Part shown: in pieces, positions 1 to 5,809 of the stretch
How positions within the stretch are numbered: position 1 is the first letter of the stretch
Layout: the number at the start of each line of letters is the position of its first letter
Assembly (NCBI GenBank): GCA_013389125.1
Contig: JACADX010000098.1
Location: 1 to 7,163, forward strand
Direction of reading: 5' to 3'
Source: Parvularculaceae bacterium
GTDB lineage: Bacteria > Pseudomonadota > Alphaproteobacteria > Caulobacterales > Parvularculaceae
DNA: 7,163 nt
Made by a program: the position numbers and the translations under genes
Notes under the pieces: model-generated
Seen by the model: only the letters and a program-made list of their open reading frames with translations
Database searches by the model: none
Told to the model about the DNA's origin: nothing

Positions 1-490
1 AGGCCTTCCGGGTGATGACGTTGACGACGCCGCCCGTGGCGTTGCGGCCGAAGAGCGTCCCCTGGGGCCCGCGAAGGATTTCAAGGCGCTCAACGTCGAA
101 GAATTCCGTTTCGAACAAACGCGGCGACTGCAGGAAGAAGTCGTTCATATGGATCGACGTCGAAGGCTCAGTCGAAGCGCCGACGGCGAGGGCGCCGATG
201 CCGCGGATCGAGATCGACGACGCAGTGAACTGCGACTTCGAGAAGGCGAAGTTCGGGATGTTGAACTGGATGTCCTGGAAAGTCTCAAGCTGGCGGGCGC
301 CGAGATCCTCGCCGCCGAAGGCGGAGACGGCGATCGGAACGTCCTGGACCGATTGTTCCTGGCGCTGAGCGGTGACGACGATCTCATCGCTGATCGACTG
401 GGCGAAGGCGGACGTCGCCGCGATCGCGCCGACGCCGGCGCCGCAAAGCAGCCGTCCCGTCATGGAAACGAGACCCTTGGTAGCTCTCAT
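1..490 (-). CDS. TonB-dependent outer-membrane receptor, N-terminal part (runs off the left edge)
   Basis: Outer-membrane active transporter that takes up a large or scarce ligand (siderophore, glycan, vitamin or similar) using energy from TonB-ExbB-ExbD; the ligand cannot be read from this fragment. I translated 163 residues from the ATG at 490. Residues 1-30 are a Sec signal peptide: basic start, Ala/Gly-rich core, and cleavage after AFA-30. The TonB box follows as DEIVVTAQR (35-43), then the plug domain with SVQDVPIAVSAF, ISIRGIG and, at 133-163, the hallmark plug segment with LRGPQGTLFGRNATGG and VNVITRKA. No barrel strands are present because the gene continues outside the window. A purine-rich ribosome site (AAAGGGG at 497-503 on the minus strand) lies 6 nt before the ATG and supports this start; Met10 is a weaker alternative. 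The frame is intact throughout. Family assignment is firm; substrate unknown. Confidence 0.95.
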   Translation of the reverse strand, partial: MRATKGLVSMTGRLLCGAGVGAIAATSAFAQSISDEIVVTAQRQEQSVQDVPIAVSAFGGEDLGARQLETFQDIQFNIPNFAFSKSQFTASSISIRGIGALAVGASTEPSTSIHMNDFFLQSPRLFETEFFDVERLEILRGPQGTLFGRNATGGVVNVITRKA

Positions 491-627
491 GGATAACCCC
501 TTTTTGCGCCCCTCCCTGACGGGGCAATTCTGACGCGCCGACCGGGAGGCCCGCGCGTTCGGACTGGCAGTATTCGCCCGCATTCACGCTGCCGTAAAGT
601 AAACGTGACCGCCGCAAATGCGCGGCC

Positions 628-643
628 CCAAGGACCGTGCCAA
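628..643 (-). promoter_or_regulatory. Candidate sigma-54-like (-24/-12) promoter for the TonB-dependent receptor
   Basis: The minus strand reads TTGGCACG, GTCC, TTGG. This matches the sigma-54 consensus YTGGCACG-N4-TTGC perfectly at the -24 element and with correct spacing, with one mismatch in the -12 element (TTGG for TTGC). It points toward the receptor and would start transcription near 616, leaving a leader of about 125 nt. No convincing sigma-70 promoter was seen nearer the ATG. The -12 GC is normally important, so this remains a candidate only. Confidence 0.22.
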
Positions 644-714
644 AATTGCAACAAAAGGTGAGTCCGGCCGGGCCTGCCGCAACCACGCTGACCTCGGCGG
701 CGCGGCCGCCTGCA

Positions 715-742
715 CTTTGGCGGGAATGCGCTTTGGCGGGAA
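715..742. repeat. Tandem 12-bp direct repeat, possible regulator-binding pair
   Basis: CTTTGGCGGGAA occurs twice without mismatch at 715-726 and 731-742, separated by 4 bp, giving a 16-bp period. The pair lies in non-coding DNA between the tRNA and the receptor gene, about 100-125 bp upstream of the start expected from the sigma-54-like site, a usual place for activator sites. The repeat is certain; its function is not. It could equally be an unrelated operator or a chance duplication. Confidence 0.6.
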
Positions 743-750
743 CATGCCGG

Positions 751-781
751 GACCGGCGCGCCGAGCGCTGGCCCGCCGGTC
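751..781 (-). terminator. Strong GC hairpin just downstream of tRNA-Val, possible terminator or processing stem
   Basis: Arms GACCGGCG (751-758) and CGCCGGTC (774-781) are perfectly complementary. After one C-C mismatch the stem continues with GCC/GGC (760-762 and 770-772) around a 7-nt loop. The structure begins 7 nt past the tRNA 3' end on the transcribed strand. There is no following T-run, so it is not a classical intrinsic terminator. It may act as a 3' boundary for tRNA trimming or with Rho, or be a by-product of high GC. Confidence 0.35.
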
Positions 782-787
782 GGCGGC

Positions 788-862
788 TGGTGGGCGCGGC
801 AGGGTTCGAACCTGCGACCCCTACGGTGTGAACGTAGTGCTCTACCGCTGAGCTACGCGCCC
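788..862 (-). tRNA. tRNA-Val (anticodon CAC)
   Basis: All arms fold by hand. The acceptor pairs GGGCGCG with CGCGCCC, the D arm is GCTC-AGCGGTA-GAGC, the anticodon stem CTACG/CGTAG encloses loop TTCACAC (826-832), the variable loop has 5 nt, and the T arm is GCAGG-TTCGAAC-CCTGC. Loop positions 34-36 read CAC, which decodes GUG valine codons. The discriminator is A at 791 and the CCA tail is encoded at 788-790. The mature body without CCA is 72 nt. It is transcribed in the same direction as the kinase upstream, but a separate promoter is visible at 882-909. Confidence 0.97.
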
Positions 863-881
863 GACGCTGCGGATGGCGCCC

Positions 882-909
882 CTCTTAGAGGCTCCCCGTG
901 GATGGTCAA
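882..909 (-). promoter_or_regulatory. Probable promoter of tRNA-Val
   Basis: On the minus strand TTGACC (904-909, 5 of 6 matches to the -35 consensus) is followed after 16 bp by TAAGAG (882-887, a weak -10). The distance from the -10 to the mature tRNA 5' end is 19 nt, giving a short leader for RNase P. It lies entirely between the kinase stop codon and the tRNA. The -10 overlaps the short palindrome CCTCTTAGAGG. Confidence 0.45.
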
Positions 910-922
910 GCGGATCGCCGCC

Positions 923-2065
923 CTACGCGGCGGCGGCGGCGGCGCGAACGCGCCCGCGCGGAAGAATGAGGAAAGCGCTCGTTCCGGCGCCAGGTTCGGA
1001 GGAAAGCCGGAGCCGGCCTTGATGGGCCTGCATCACCGCGTTGACGAGGGGAAGTCCGAGGCCAAGGCCTTCCCGAGAGCGGCGAAGCGACATGTCCGTC
1101 TGGCTGAAAGGCAAGGTCAGCCGCTCAAGGCGCTCAGGCGTAATGCCGGGACCGTCATCCTTAATGAGAATGGCGAGATCGCCGCTCGGCGTCTGCGCGG
1201 CGCCGATCGTGATTTTGACGCCGGGCGGGGCGAATTTCACCGCATTGTCGACCAGTTTGCCGATCGAACGCGCGACGAGCGCGCGGTCGCAGCAGATTTC
1301 CATCGCGCCCGATTTGACCGCCCGGCGAAGCTCGGCCCGGGCCGTTGAAAGCGTCTTTTCGAGCGGCGCGAGCGCGAGGTCGATGAGGTCCTCGAGCGAA
1401 CAGTCGACCTCGTTCAAGGTGATCGGGCCTGACCGCGCGTCCGACGCGAGCAGCATGTCCGAGACCGAATTGAGGAGCCGCTTGCCGCCCTCGACGATGT
1501 AGTCGGCATACTCCTTATGCAGATGATCATTCTCGCGGTCGAACTGCGCGGCGAGAATCTGCCCGAAGCCGATGATGGCGTTGAGCGGCGTCCGGAGCTC
1601 GTGGCTCATCACCGAAAGGAGGCTGTCCTTGAACCGCGATCCCGCCTCGGCGGCGTCGCGGGCGCGACGCAGCTCCTGCCGGTCCTCGCTCGCCTTCAGC
1701 ACGAAACGCACCGACTGCGTGAAAAGCGTCCAGTTTATCGGCTTTGCGAGGAACGACGTCGCGCCGGCGGCGAAGGCTTTTTCGACGGCGTCCTCGCGCT
1801 CGCTGCCGGTGACGACGATAATCGGCGTCGCGGCGATCGCCGCGTCGGCGCGAATCGCGCGCGTCAGCTCGTAGCCGCCCATCGCCGGCATGTCGACGTC
1901 CGAGATGACGAGATCGGCGCCCTCCGCCTTCAGCTTTGAAAGCCCGGCGACGCCGTTGTCGGCGGTCAAGGCCGAATAGCCGGCCTCGACGAGCTTTGCG
2001 GAGGCGAGCTCGCGCATGATCGGATCGTCGTCCACCACAAGAACCCGGGCCGGCGCCTTCGCCAT
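923..2065 (-). CDS. Cytoplasmic receiver-histidine kinase (REC-HisKA-HATPase_c), 380 aa
   Basis: Two-component protein in which an N-terminal receiver is joined to a complete kinase, so phosphorylation of the receiver probably controls kinase output. The receiver (about 6-125) has the acidic pocket D12/D13, phospho-acceptor D56 in LVISDVDMP, T86 and K108. A short helical linker leads to HisKA with H155 in SHELRTP. The HATPase_c domain (about 255-372) has N274 in LVDNAVKF, the G1 box DDGPGI (303-308) and the G2 box GLGLGLP (333-339). All catalytic positions are intact. There is no signal peptide or membrane segment, so it is a soluble protein that must receive its signal through the receiver or partners. 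AAGGGG lies 11 nt before the ATG at 2065; an ATG 10 nt upstream is out of frame. The C-terminus ends in six alanines encoded by a GCC repeat. It is divergent from the large hybrid kinase, its likeliest phosphodonor (inference). Confidence 0.93.
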   Translation of the reverse strand: MAKAPARVLVVDDDPIMRELASAKLVEAGYSALTADNGVAGLSKLKAEGADLVISDVDMPAMGGYELTRAIRADAAIAATPIIVVTGSEREDAVEKAFAAGATSFLAKPINWTLFTQSVRFVLKASEDRQELRRARDAAEAGSRFKDSLLSVMSHELRTPLNAIIGFGQILAAQFDRENDHLHKEYADYIVEGGKRLLNSVSDMLLASDARSGPITLNEVDCSLEDLIDLALAPLEKTLSTARAELRRAVKSGAMEICCDRALVARSIGKLVDNAVKFAPPGVKITIGAAQTPSGDLAILIKDDGPGITPERLERLTLPFSQTDMSLRRSREGLGLGLPLVNAVMQAHQGRLRLSSEPGAGTSAFLILPRGRVRAAAAAA

Positions 2066-2141
2066 GCGAACTCATTCCCCTTGATGCGCCGGCGACCCGC
2101 GACAAGGCGCGGTTCCTCGGGCGCCATCTTTATTCCGGTAT

Positions 2142-2203
2142 CTGGTTAACGAATCGCTGATCGATCGCGAGCAATCAAATCGCAATTAATTTCGGCTAAC
2201 CAT
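2142..2203. promoter_or_regulatory. Divergent kinase-kinase intergenic region with two CtrA-like half-sites
   Basis: The 136-bp gap between the two kinase genes contains TTAACCAG on the minus strand (2142-2149) and CTAACCAT on the plus strand (2196-2203). Each differs by one base from TTAACCAT, the half-site of the alphaproteobacterial cell-cycle regulator CtrA. A GANTC methylation site (GAATC, 2151-2155) adjoins the first. The second is preceded by TTAA at 2186-2189, but the spacing is 6 rather than the 7 of a full TTAA-N7-TTAA box. Clear -35/-10 elements were not found. The regulatory reading is tentative. Confidence 0.2.
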
Positions 2204-4946
2204 GCCGCACCGCGCTGGAGACCGGGCCGCAATGGCGCAACGCAGGATTTCGCTGAGGAACCAGCTGACGCTGCTGGTCGTCACCGCCGTGTTCGGCGCC
2301 GTCGCCTTGTCGACCGCCTCATTCGTCGGCCGCGAAGCGATGCAATACGGCGCCGAGCGGACGCGCGAGCTTCAATCGAACGCCGCGGTCTTCGCCGCGA
2401 CGATTTCGAGCGCGGTGTCGGCGGACGACCGGCGCGCGACCCTTGAAGCGTTGCGGGCGATCGCGGAAATGCCGCATTTGAGCCACGTCCGCGTCGAGCG
2501 CGTCGACGGGTCGGTTTTCGTCGAGCTCGGGGACGCCGTCGCCCTCGCGCCCCGCGACGCGTCGGCGGAGCCGATGAACGTCCTCGAGCTTTTGCGCGCG
2601 GATTCGCTTTCGGCGCGCGCGCCGATCATCAACGGCGGCGATGTCGTCGGCGCCATTTCGCTGAGCGCCGACACGTCAGAGCTCGGCCGCCATATTCTCG
2701 GAATATTCTGGGACGCGATTTCCGCCGCGGCGTTTTCGGCGACGGTCGGCCTTCTCCTTGCGCTGCGCATGCAGCGCAGCGTCACAAGCCCGATCATCGA
2801 TCTGGCGCGGGTCATGCGCGACGTGCGCGAAAGCGACGATTTCGGCGTCCGCGCGACCCGCGTCAGCGCCAACGAGGCCGGCGATCTTGTCGACGCCTTC
2901 AACGACATGCTCGACAAGATCCAGGATCGCGACGCGCGGCTGCTCGCGCAGCAGGAGAACCTCCAAAAGATCGTCACCATGCGAACGCGGGAGCTGAAGC
3001 TCGCCAAGGAGGCGGCGGAGGCGGCCAACAGCGCGAAGTCGGAGTTCCTCGCGGCGATGAGCCACGAGATCCGCACGCCGATGAACGGCCTTCTCGTGAT
3101 GGCGGAACTGATCAGCAATTCGGACCTTGCGCCGCGTCAGAAACGCTACGCCGAAGTCATCGTGCGATCGGGGCAGAGCCTCCTCTCGATCATCAACGAC
3201 ATCCTCGACTTCTCGAAAATCGAGGCCGGCAAGCTCGAACTTGAAAAAATTCCGATGCGCCCGGCCGAAGTCATTTCCGACGTCATCAGCGTCTTTTGGG
3301 AGCGCGCGGCGAAGGCCGGCCTCGACCTCGCTTCCTACATCGGCCCCGGCGTCCCCGAAGTCATCGAAGGCGACCCGGTCCGCGTCAACCAGATCCTGTC
3401 GAACCTCGTCAATAACGCCCTGAAATTCACCCAGCGCGGCAGCGTCATCGTCACCGCGCGCCGGGTCGGCGGCGAGGCCGGCGCCTGCGACATCGAATTT
3501 TCGGTCGCCGACACCGGCGTCGGAATCGCGCCGGACAAGCAGGCGAAGATCTTCGACGCGTTCTCGCAGGCCGACCAGTCGACAACGCGCAAATACGGGG
3601 GCACCGGCCTTGGCCTTGCAATCTGCAAGAAGCTCGTCTCGGCGATGGGCGGCGCGATCGGCGTCGCAAGCCGCGAAGGCAAGGGCTCGCGCTTCCATTT
3701 CACGATCTCGACGAAGGAAATCGAGGCGCCGCGGCCGATCGTTCGGGCGCGATCCGACATGCGGGCGGTCGTCGCCGTCCCAGGCAGCGCGACGCCGATC
3801 ATGATCGCCAAATATCTTGAAGAAGCGGGCGTCGCCGTTCAGCTCGTCACGAGCGACAGCCCGATCGAATCGCATATCGCCTTCGCCAACATCATCTTCG
3901 CCGCGCCGGACTACCTTGCGGTGCTCAATTCGATCCTCGAGGGCGATCCGCAGCATTGGATGCCGGCGCGCGTGTGCATCAGCGAGCTCGGCGACGACGC
4001 GTCCGACCGGCTGTTGACCGAGGGCATCGCCGAAGATCTGCTCGTCAGGCCGATCAGCCGTCGCGACATTTTCGATCAGATCGAACGCGTGGTCGAGGGC
4101 CGCATGCGCGGACGCGCCGCGCTGCGCGGGGAGCCTGCGGCGATCAAAGACGCGCCGACCTTCAGCGGCGCGAAGGTCCTCGCCGCGGACGACAGCGCGG
4201 TGAACCGCGAAGTCGTCAAGGAGGCGTTGACGCGGCTTTGCATCGACGCGACGCTCGCCGCCGACGGCGCCGAAGCGGTCCGCGCCTTCGAGGCTGGCCA
4301 GTTCGATCTCATTTTGATGGATTGTTCGATGCCGGTCGTCGACGGTTTCGAGGCGACGCGGCGGATCCGCGCGCTTGAAGCCGCAGCGGGGCGCAGGCGG
4401 ACTCCGATCATCGCCCTCACCGCGCATGTCGAAGGCGCGGCGGAAGACTGGCGCGCCGCCGGCATGGACGACTTCGTGACAAAGCCGTTCACGCTTCTCC
4501 AGCTCGCCGGCGGAATTGCGCGTCACGTCAAGCCGACGTCGACGAGCGCGGCGGTCCATTTGTCCGCGCCCGCAGCGGCGCGCGCCTACCGCAAATTCGA
4601 CCCGCGCGTGCTTGAAGAGCTTGCGGCGATGCAAGTCGACGGCCGCGATCTCGTCGCGCGGTCGCTGGATCTTTTCAGGGCGCACTCGAAAGAAGCGATG
4701 ATGCGCCTCGCCCAGGCTTCGCGCTCGCGCGATGGCAAGGAAATCGCCAGCGCGGCTCACGCGCTGAAATCGATGTCCTACAATGTCGGCGCCCGCGCGC
4801 TCGGCGAGGCGTGCGCGATGGTCGAGCGCAAGTCGACGGACATCGCGGGACTGCCGGAGCTGTTGCGCGCGGTTCGCGCCGAATATTCGGCGACCATCAA
4901 CGAAATCCCGACGATCCTGAAGGACTTTGCGCGCGCCGCGGCGTAA
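2202..4946 (+). CDS. Membrane tripartite hybrid histidine kinase (CHASE8-HAMP-HisKA-HATPase_c-pseudoREC-REC-Hpt), 914 aa
   Basis: Inner-membrane sensor with a built-in phosphorelay of BarA/ArcB type. TM1 is at about 22-42. A periplasmic domain at 43-160 resembles CHASE8 (my reading). TM2 is at about 166-189, HAMP at 190-243, then a coiled linker. HisKA has H288 in SHEIRTPMNG. HATPase_c (about 392-506) has N405 in NLVNNALKFT, the G1 box ADTGVGI (436-442) and the G2 box GGTGLGLAI. Residues about 519-632 look like a receiver fold without its acidic pair, acceptor Asp or Lys. The next receiver (657-776) is intact: D663/D664, D707 in LILMDCSMP, T740, K761. A C-terminal Hpt carries H853 in AHALKS. 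Coordinates use the first ATG of the frame; that start has no Shine-Dalgarno. The ATG at 2232 (Met11) has GGAG 11 nt upstream and may be the true start. No cognate DNA-binding regulator lies nearby; the divergent receiver-kinase is the obvious candidate partner. Confidence 0.94.
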   Translation: MPHRAGDRAAMAQRRISLRNQLTLLVVTAVFGAVALSTASFVGREAMQYGAERTRELQSNAAVFAATISSAVSADDRRATLEALRAIAEMPHLSHVRVERVDGSVFVELGDAVALAPRDASAEPMNVLELLRADSLSARAPIINGGDVVGAISLSADTSELGRHILGIFWDAISAAAFSATVGLLLALRMQRSVTSPIIDLARVMRDVRESDDFGVRATRVSANEAGDLVDAFNDMLDKIQDRDARLLAQQENLQKIVTMRTRELKLAKEAAEAANSAKSEFLAAMSHEIRTPMNGLLVMAELISNSDLAPRQKRYAEVIVRSGQSLLSIINDILDFSKIEAGKLELEKIPMRPAEVISDVISVFWERAAKAGLDLASYIGPGVPEVIEGDPVRVNQILSNLVNNALKFTQRGSVIVTARRVGGEAGACDIEFSVADTGVGIAPDKQAKIFDAFSQADQSTTRKYGGTGLGLAICKKLVSAMGGAIGVASREGKGSRFHFTISTKEIEAPRPIVRARSDMRAVVAVPGSATPIMIAKYLEEAGVAVQLVTSDSPIESHIAFANIIFAAPDYLAVLNSILEGDPQHWMPARVCISELGDDASDRLLTEGIAEDLLVRPISRRDIFDQIERVVEGRMRGRAALRGEPAAIKDAPTFSGAKVLAADDSAVNREVVKEALTRLCIDATLAADGAEAVRAFEAGQFDLILMDCSMPVVDGFEATRRIRALEAAAGRRRTPIIALTAHVEGAAEDWRAAGMDDFVTKPFTLLQLAGGIARHVKPTSTSAAVHLSAPAAARAYRKFDPRVLEELAAMQVDGRDLVARSLDLFRAHSKEAMMRLAQASRSRDGKEIASAAHALKSMSYNVGARALGEACAMVERKSTDIAGLPELLRAVRAEYSATINEIPTILKDFARAAA

Positions 4947-5615
4947 TCAGTGAATCCGGATCGACACCCGGACGCAGCCGATGACTTTCGGCGGCGCATC
5001 AAGATAGACCGGCCCGTAAGAAGGGTTCATCGTCGCCGGTTCGAGCCTCAGGGGATTATCCCTGTACCGACGAATGACCGGCCCCTCCTCAAGCATGAAG
5101 AGGCCGAATGACCCGTCCGCCGGCCGGCGGTCGGCGTAGTCGATGACGACGATGGCGTTTTTCGGAAAAGCAAGGTCGATCGCTTCGTCATCGACGAACA
5201 CAGCGAACACTTTCTCCGCGCCCGAAGTGACGGGAATATAGTCCTCGGCGGCTTCATGAGGGTCCGCGGAGGCGTCCTCGTAAAGGCGCGCCGCGTCGGC
5301 GAAGCTGATCACCGGCGTATGGCGCAAGGGTCGGCGGATATAGGCGGCGGCCGGATGCTTGTCCGTTTCCACGGCGGATCTGACGCCGCTCGCCAGCCAG
5401 TCCGCCGACACCTGAAGCGCCTCGGCGATCTTCGCCAGCATCAGCCGTCTTGGATCGTGGACGCCGCTTTCCCAGTTTGCGACCGCCGGCTGCGTGACGC
5501 CGACCCGCTCGGCAAGATCGGCCTGGCTGAGGCCGCGCTTCTTGCGCGCCGACCGAATTCGGTCGCCGATCGATAGCGGTTCAAGGATGTCGGCGAGATC
5601 GGCGTCGTGTTGCAT
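4947..5615 (-). CDS. XRE-family transcriptional regulator with S24/LexA-like C-terminal domain lacking the catalytic dyad, 222 aa
   Basis: Phage-repressor-like DNA-binding protein. The Xre/Cro-type HTH spans about 17-75, with helix 2 near SQADLAERV (30-38) and recognition helix near TQPAVANWE (41-49). After a linker comes an S24-like domain (about 130-220). Its landmarks align as VDDEA (141-145) with the family GDSM, VVIDYADRRPADG with the Gly-Asp loop, VIRRY (180-184) with VKRL, and LEPATMNPSYGPV with the conserved Asn-Pro segment. The nucleophilic Ser is Glu144 and the general-base Lys is Arg182, and the linker has no Ala-Gly or Cys-Gly cleavage pair, so RecA-stimulated self-cleavage is not expected. 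The fold may serve dimerisation or ligand sensing. The ATG at 5615 has only a weak GGGA four bases upstream. A promoter with an overlapping palindrome lies directly before it, suggesting autoregulation. Its stop abuts that of the convergent kinase gene with no gap. Cellular target genes are unknown. Confidence 0.9.
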   Translation of the reverse strand: MQHDADLADILEPLSIGDRIRSARKKRGLSQADLAERVGVTQPAVANWESGVHDPRRLMLAKIAEALQVSADWLASGVRSAVETDKHPAAAYIRRPLRHTPVISFADAARLYEDASADPHEAAEDYIPVTSGAEKVFAVFVDDEAIDLAFPKNAIVVIDYADRRPADGSFGLFMLEEGPVIRRYRDNPLRLEPATMNPSYGPVYLDAPPKVIGCVRVSIRIH

Positions 5616-5628
5616 GAGGTCCCAAAAA

Positions 5629-5643
5629 ATAAGTTTTTCTTAT
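5629..5643. promoter_or_regulatory. Palindromic operator candidate for the XRE regulator
   Basis: ATAAG-TTTTT-CTTAT is a perfect 5-bp inverted repeat with a 5-nt centre. It overlaps the right edge of the predicted -10 box and the expected start point of the regulator gene, and ends 14 nt before its ATG. Position and symmetry fit a dimeric XRE repressor shutting off its own promoter. Binding is inferred. Confidence 0.45.
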
Positions 5644-5669
5644 ATAGAGCCCCATGCAAAGCATCACAA
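5641..5669 (-). promoter_or_regulatory. Promoter of the XRE regulator gene
   Basis: On the minus strand TTGTGA (5664-5669) is followed after exactly 17 bp by TATATA (5641-5646); each matches 4 of 6 consensus bases. Shifting two bases gives TATAAG with a 19-bp spacer. The expected start falls near 5634, leaving a leader of about 20 nt. AAGCATC is repeated with a 9-bp period across the -35 region (5659-5665 and 5668-5674). The palindrome at 5629-5643 overlaps the promoter's downstream half. Confidence 0.5.
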
Positions 5670-5735
5670 GCATCGACCCGTACAGCGGATAAAGCTGCAT
5701 GGATTGGCGATTTTCTGCCAAAACAGTATGCCCAA

Positions 5736-5761
5736 ATTTTTTCTGGAGTCCTTGAAAAAAT
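5736..5761. repeat. Inverted repeat upstream of the small conserved gene, operator candidate
   Basis: Arms ATTTTTTC (5736-5743) and GAAAAAAT (5754-5761) are perfect reverse complements. Inside them GGA (5745-5747) and TCC (5749-5751) also pair, so the symmetry extends nearly to the centre with one unpaired base on the left and two on the right. It covers a TTGAAA that could be the -35 of the gene at 5810. Its TTTTTTC core resembles the TTTTTC core of the palindrome at 5629-5643, so the same regulator may bind both. An RNA stem role is less likely because the arms are A/T-rich. Confidence 0.45.
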
Positions 5762-5779
5762 CAGCCCCGCTTATATTCT
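5752..5779 (+). promoter_or_regulatory. Candidate promoter of the small conserved gene
   Basis: TTGAAA (5752-5757, 5 of 6 to the -35 consensus) precedes TATTCT (5774-5779, 4 of 6) with a 16-bp spacer. A better -10 match, TATATT at 5772-5777, would leave only 14 bp. The start would fall near 5786, about 24 nt before the ATG at 5810. The -35 lies inside the inverted repeat 5736-5761. Confidence 0.3.
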
Positions 5780-5809
5780 CGCGGCGGCTCGGCTTTTTGA
5801 GGTGTTGGC

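Noticed and set aside
618..851. Plus-strand frame over the intergenic region and tRNA
   Set aside because: It runs antisense through tRNA-Val and through the hairpin, with no ribosome site and no protein-like pattern.
788..862. tRNA-Val as an integration site for a mobile element
   Set aside because: No integrase gene and no repeated copy of the tRNA 3' end is present in the window.
926..943. GGC triplet repeat giving a hexa-alanine C-terminus on the receiver-kinase
   Set aside because: Only five perfect units plus one variant, in GC-rich DNA at a tolerant protein end. It could slip, but a length change would not disturb a domain.
902..1502. Plus-strand frames antisense to the receiver-kinase gene
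   Set aside because: They mirror the kinase coding frame, which contains intact REC, HisKA and HATPase motifs.
2676..4760. Very long open frame (694 codons) antisense to the large hybrid kinase
   Set aside because: It is a shadow produced by third-position G/C bias of the kinase gene. The translation is Arg/Asp-rich, low in complexity and has no recognisable domain, whereas the plus frame has every kinase motif.
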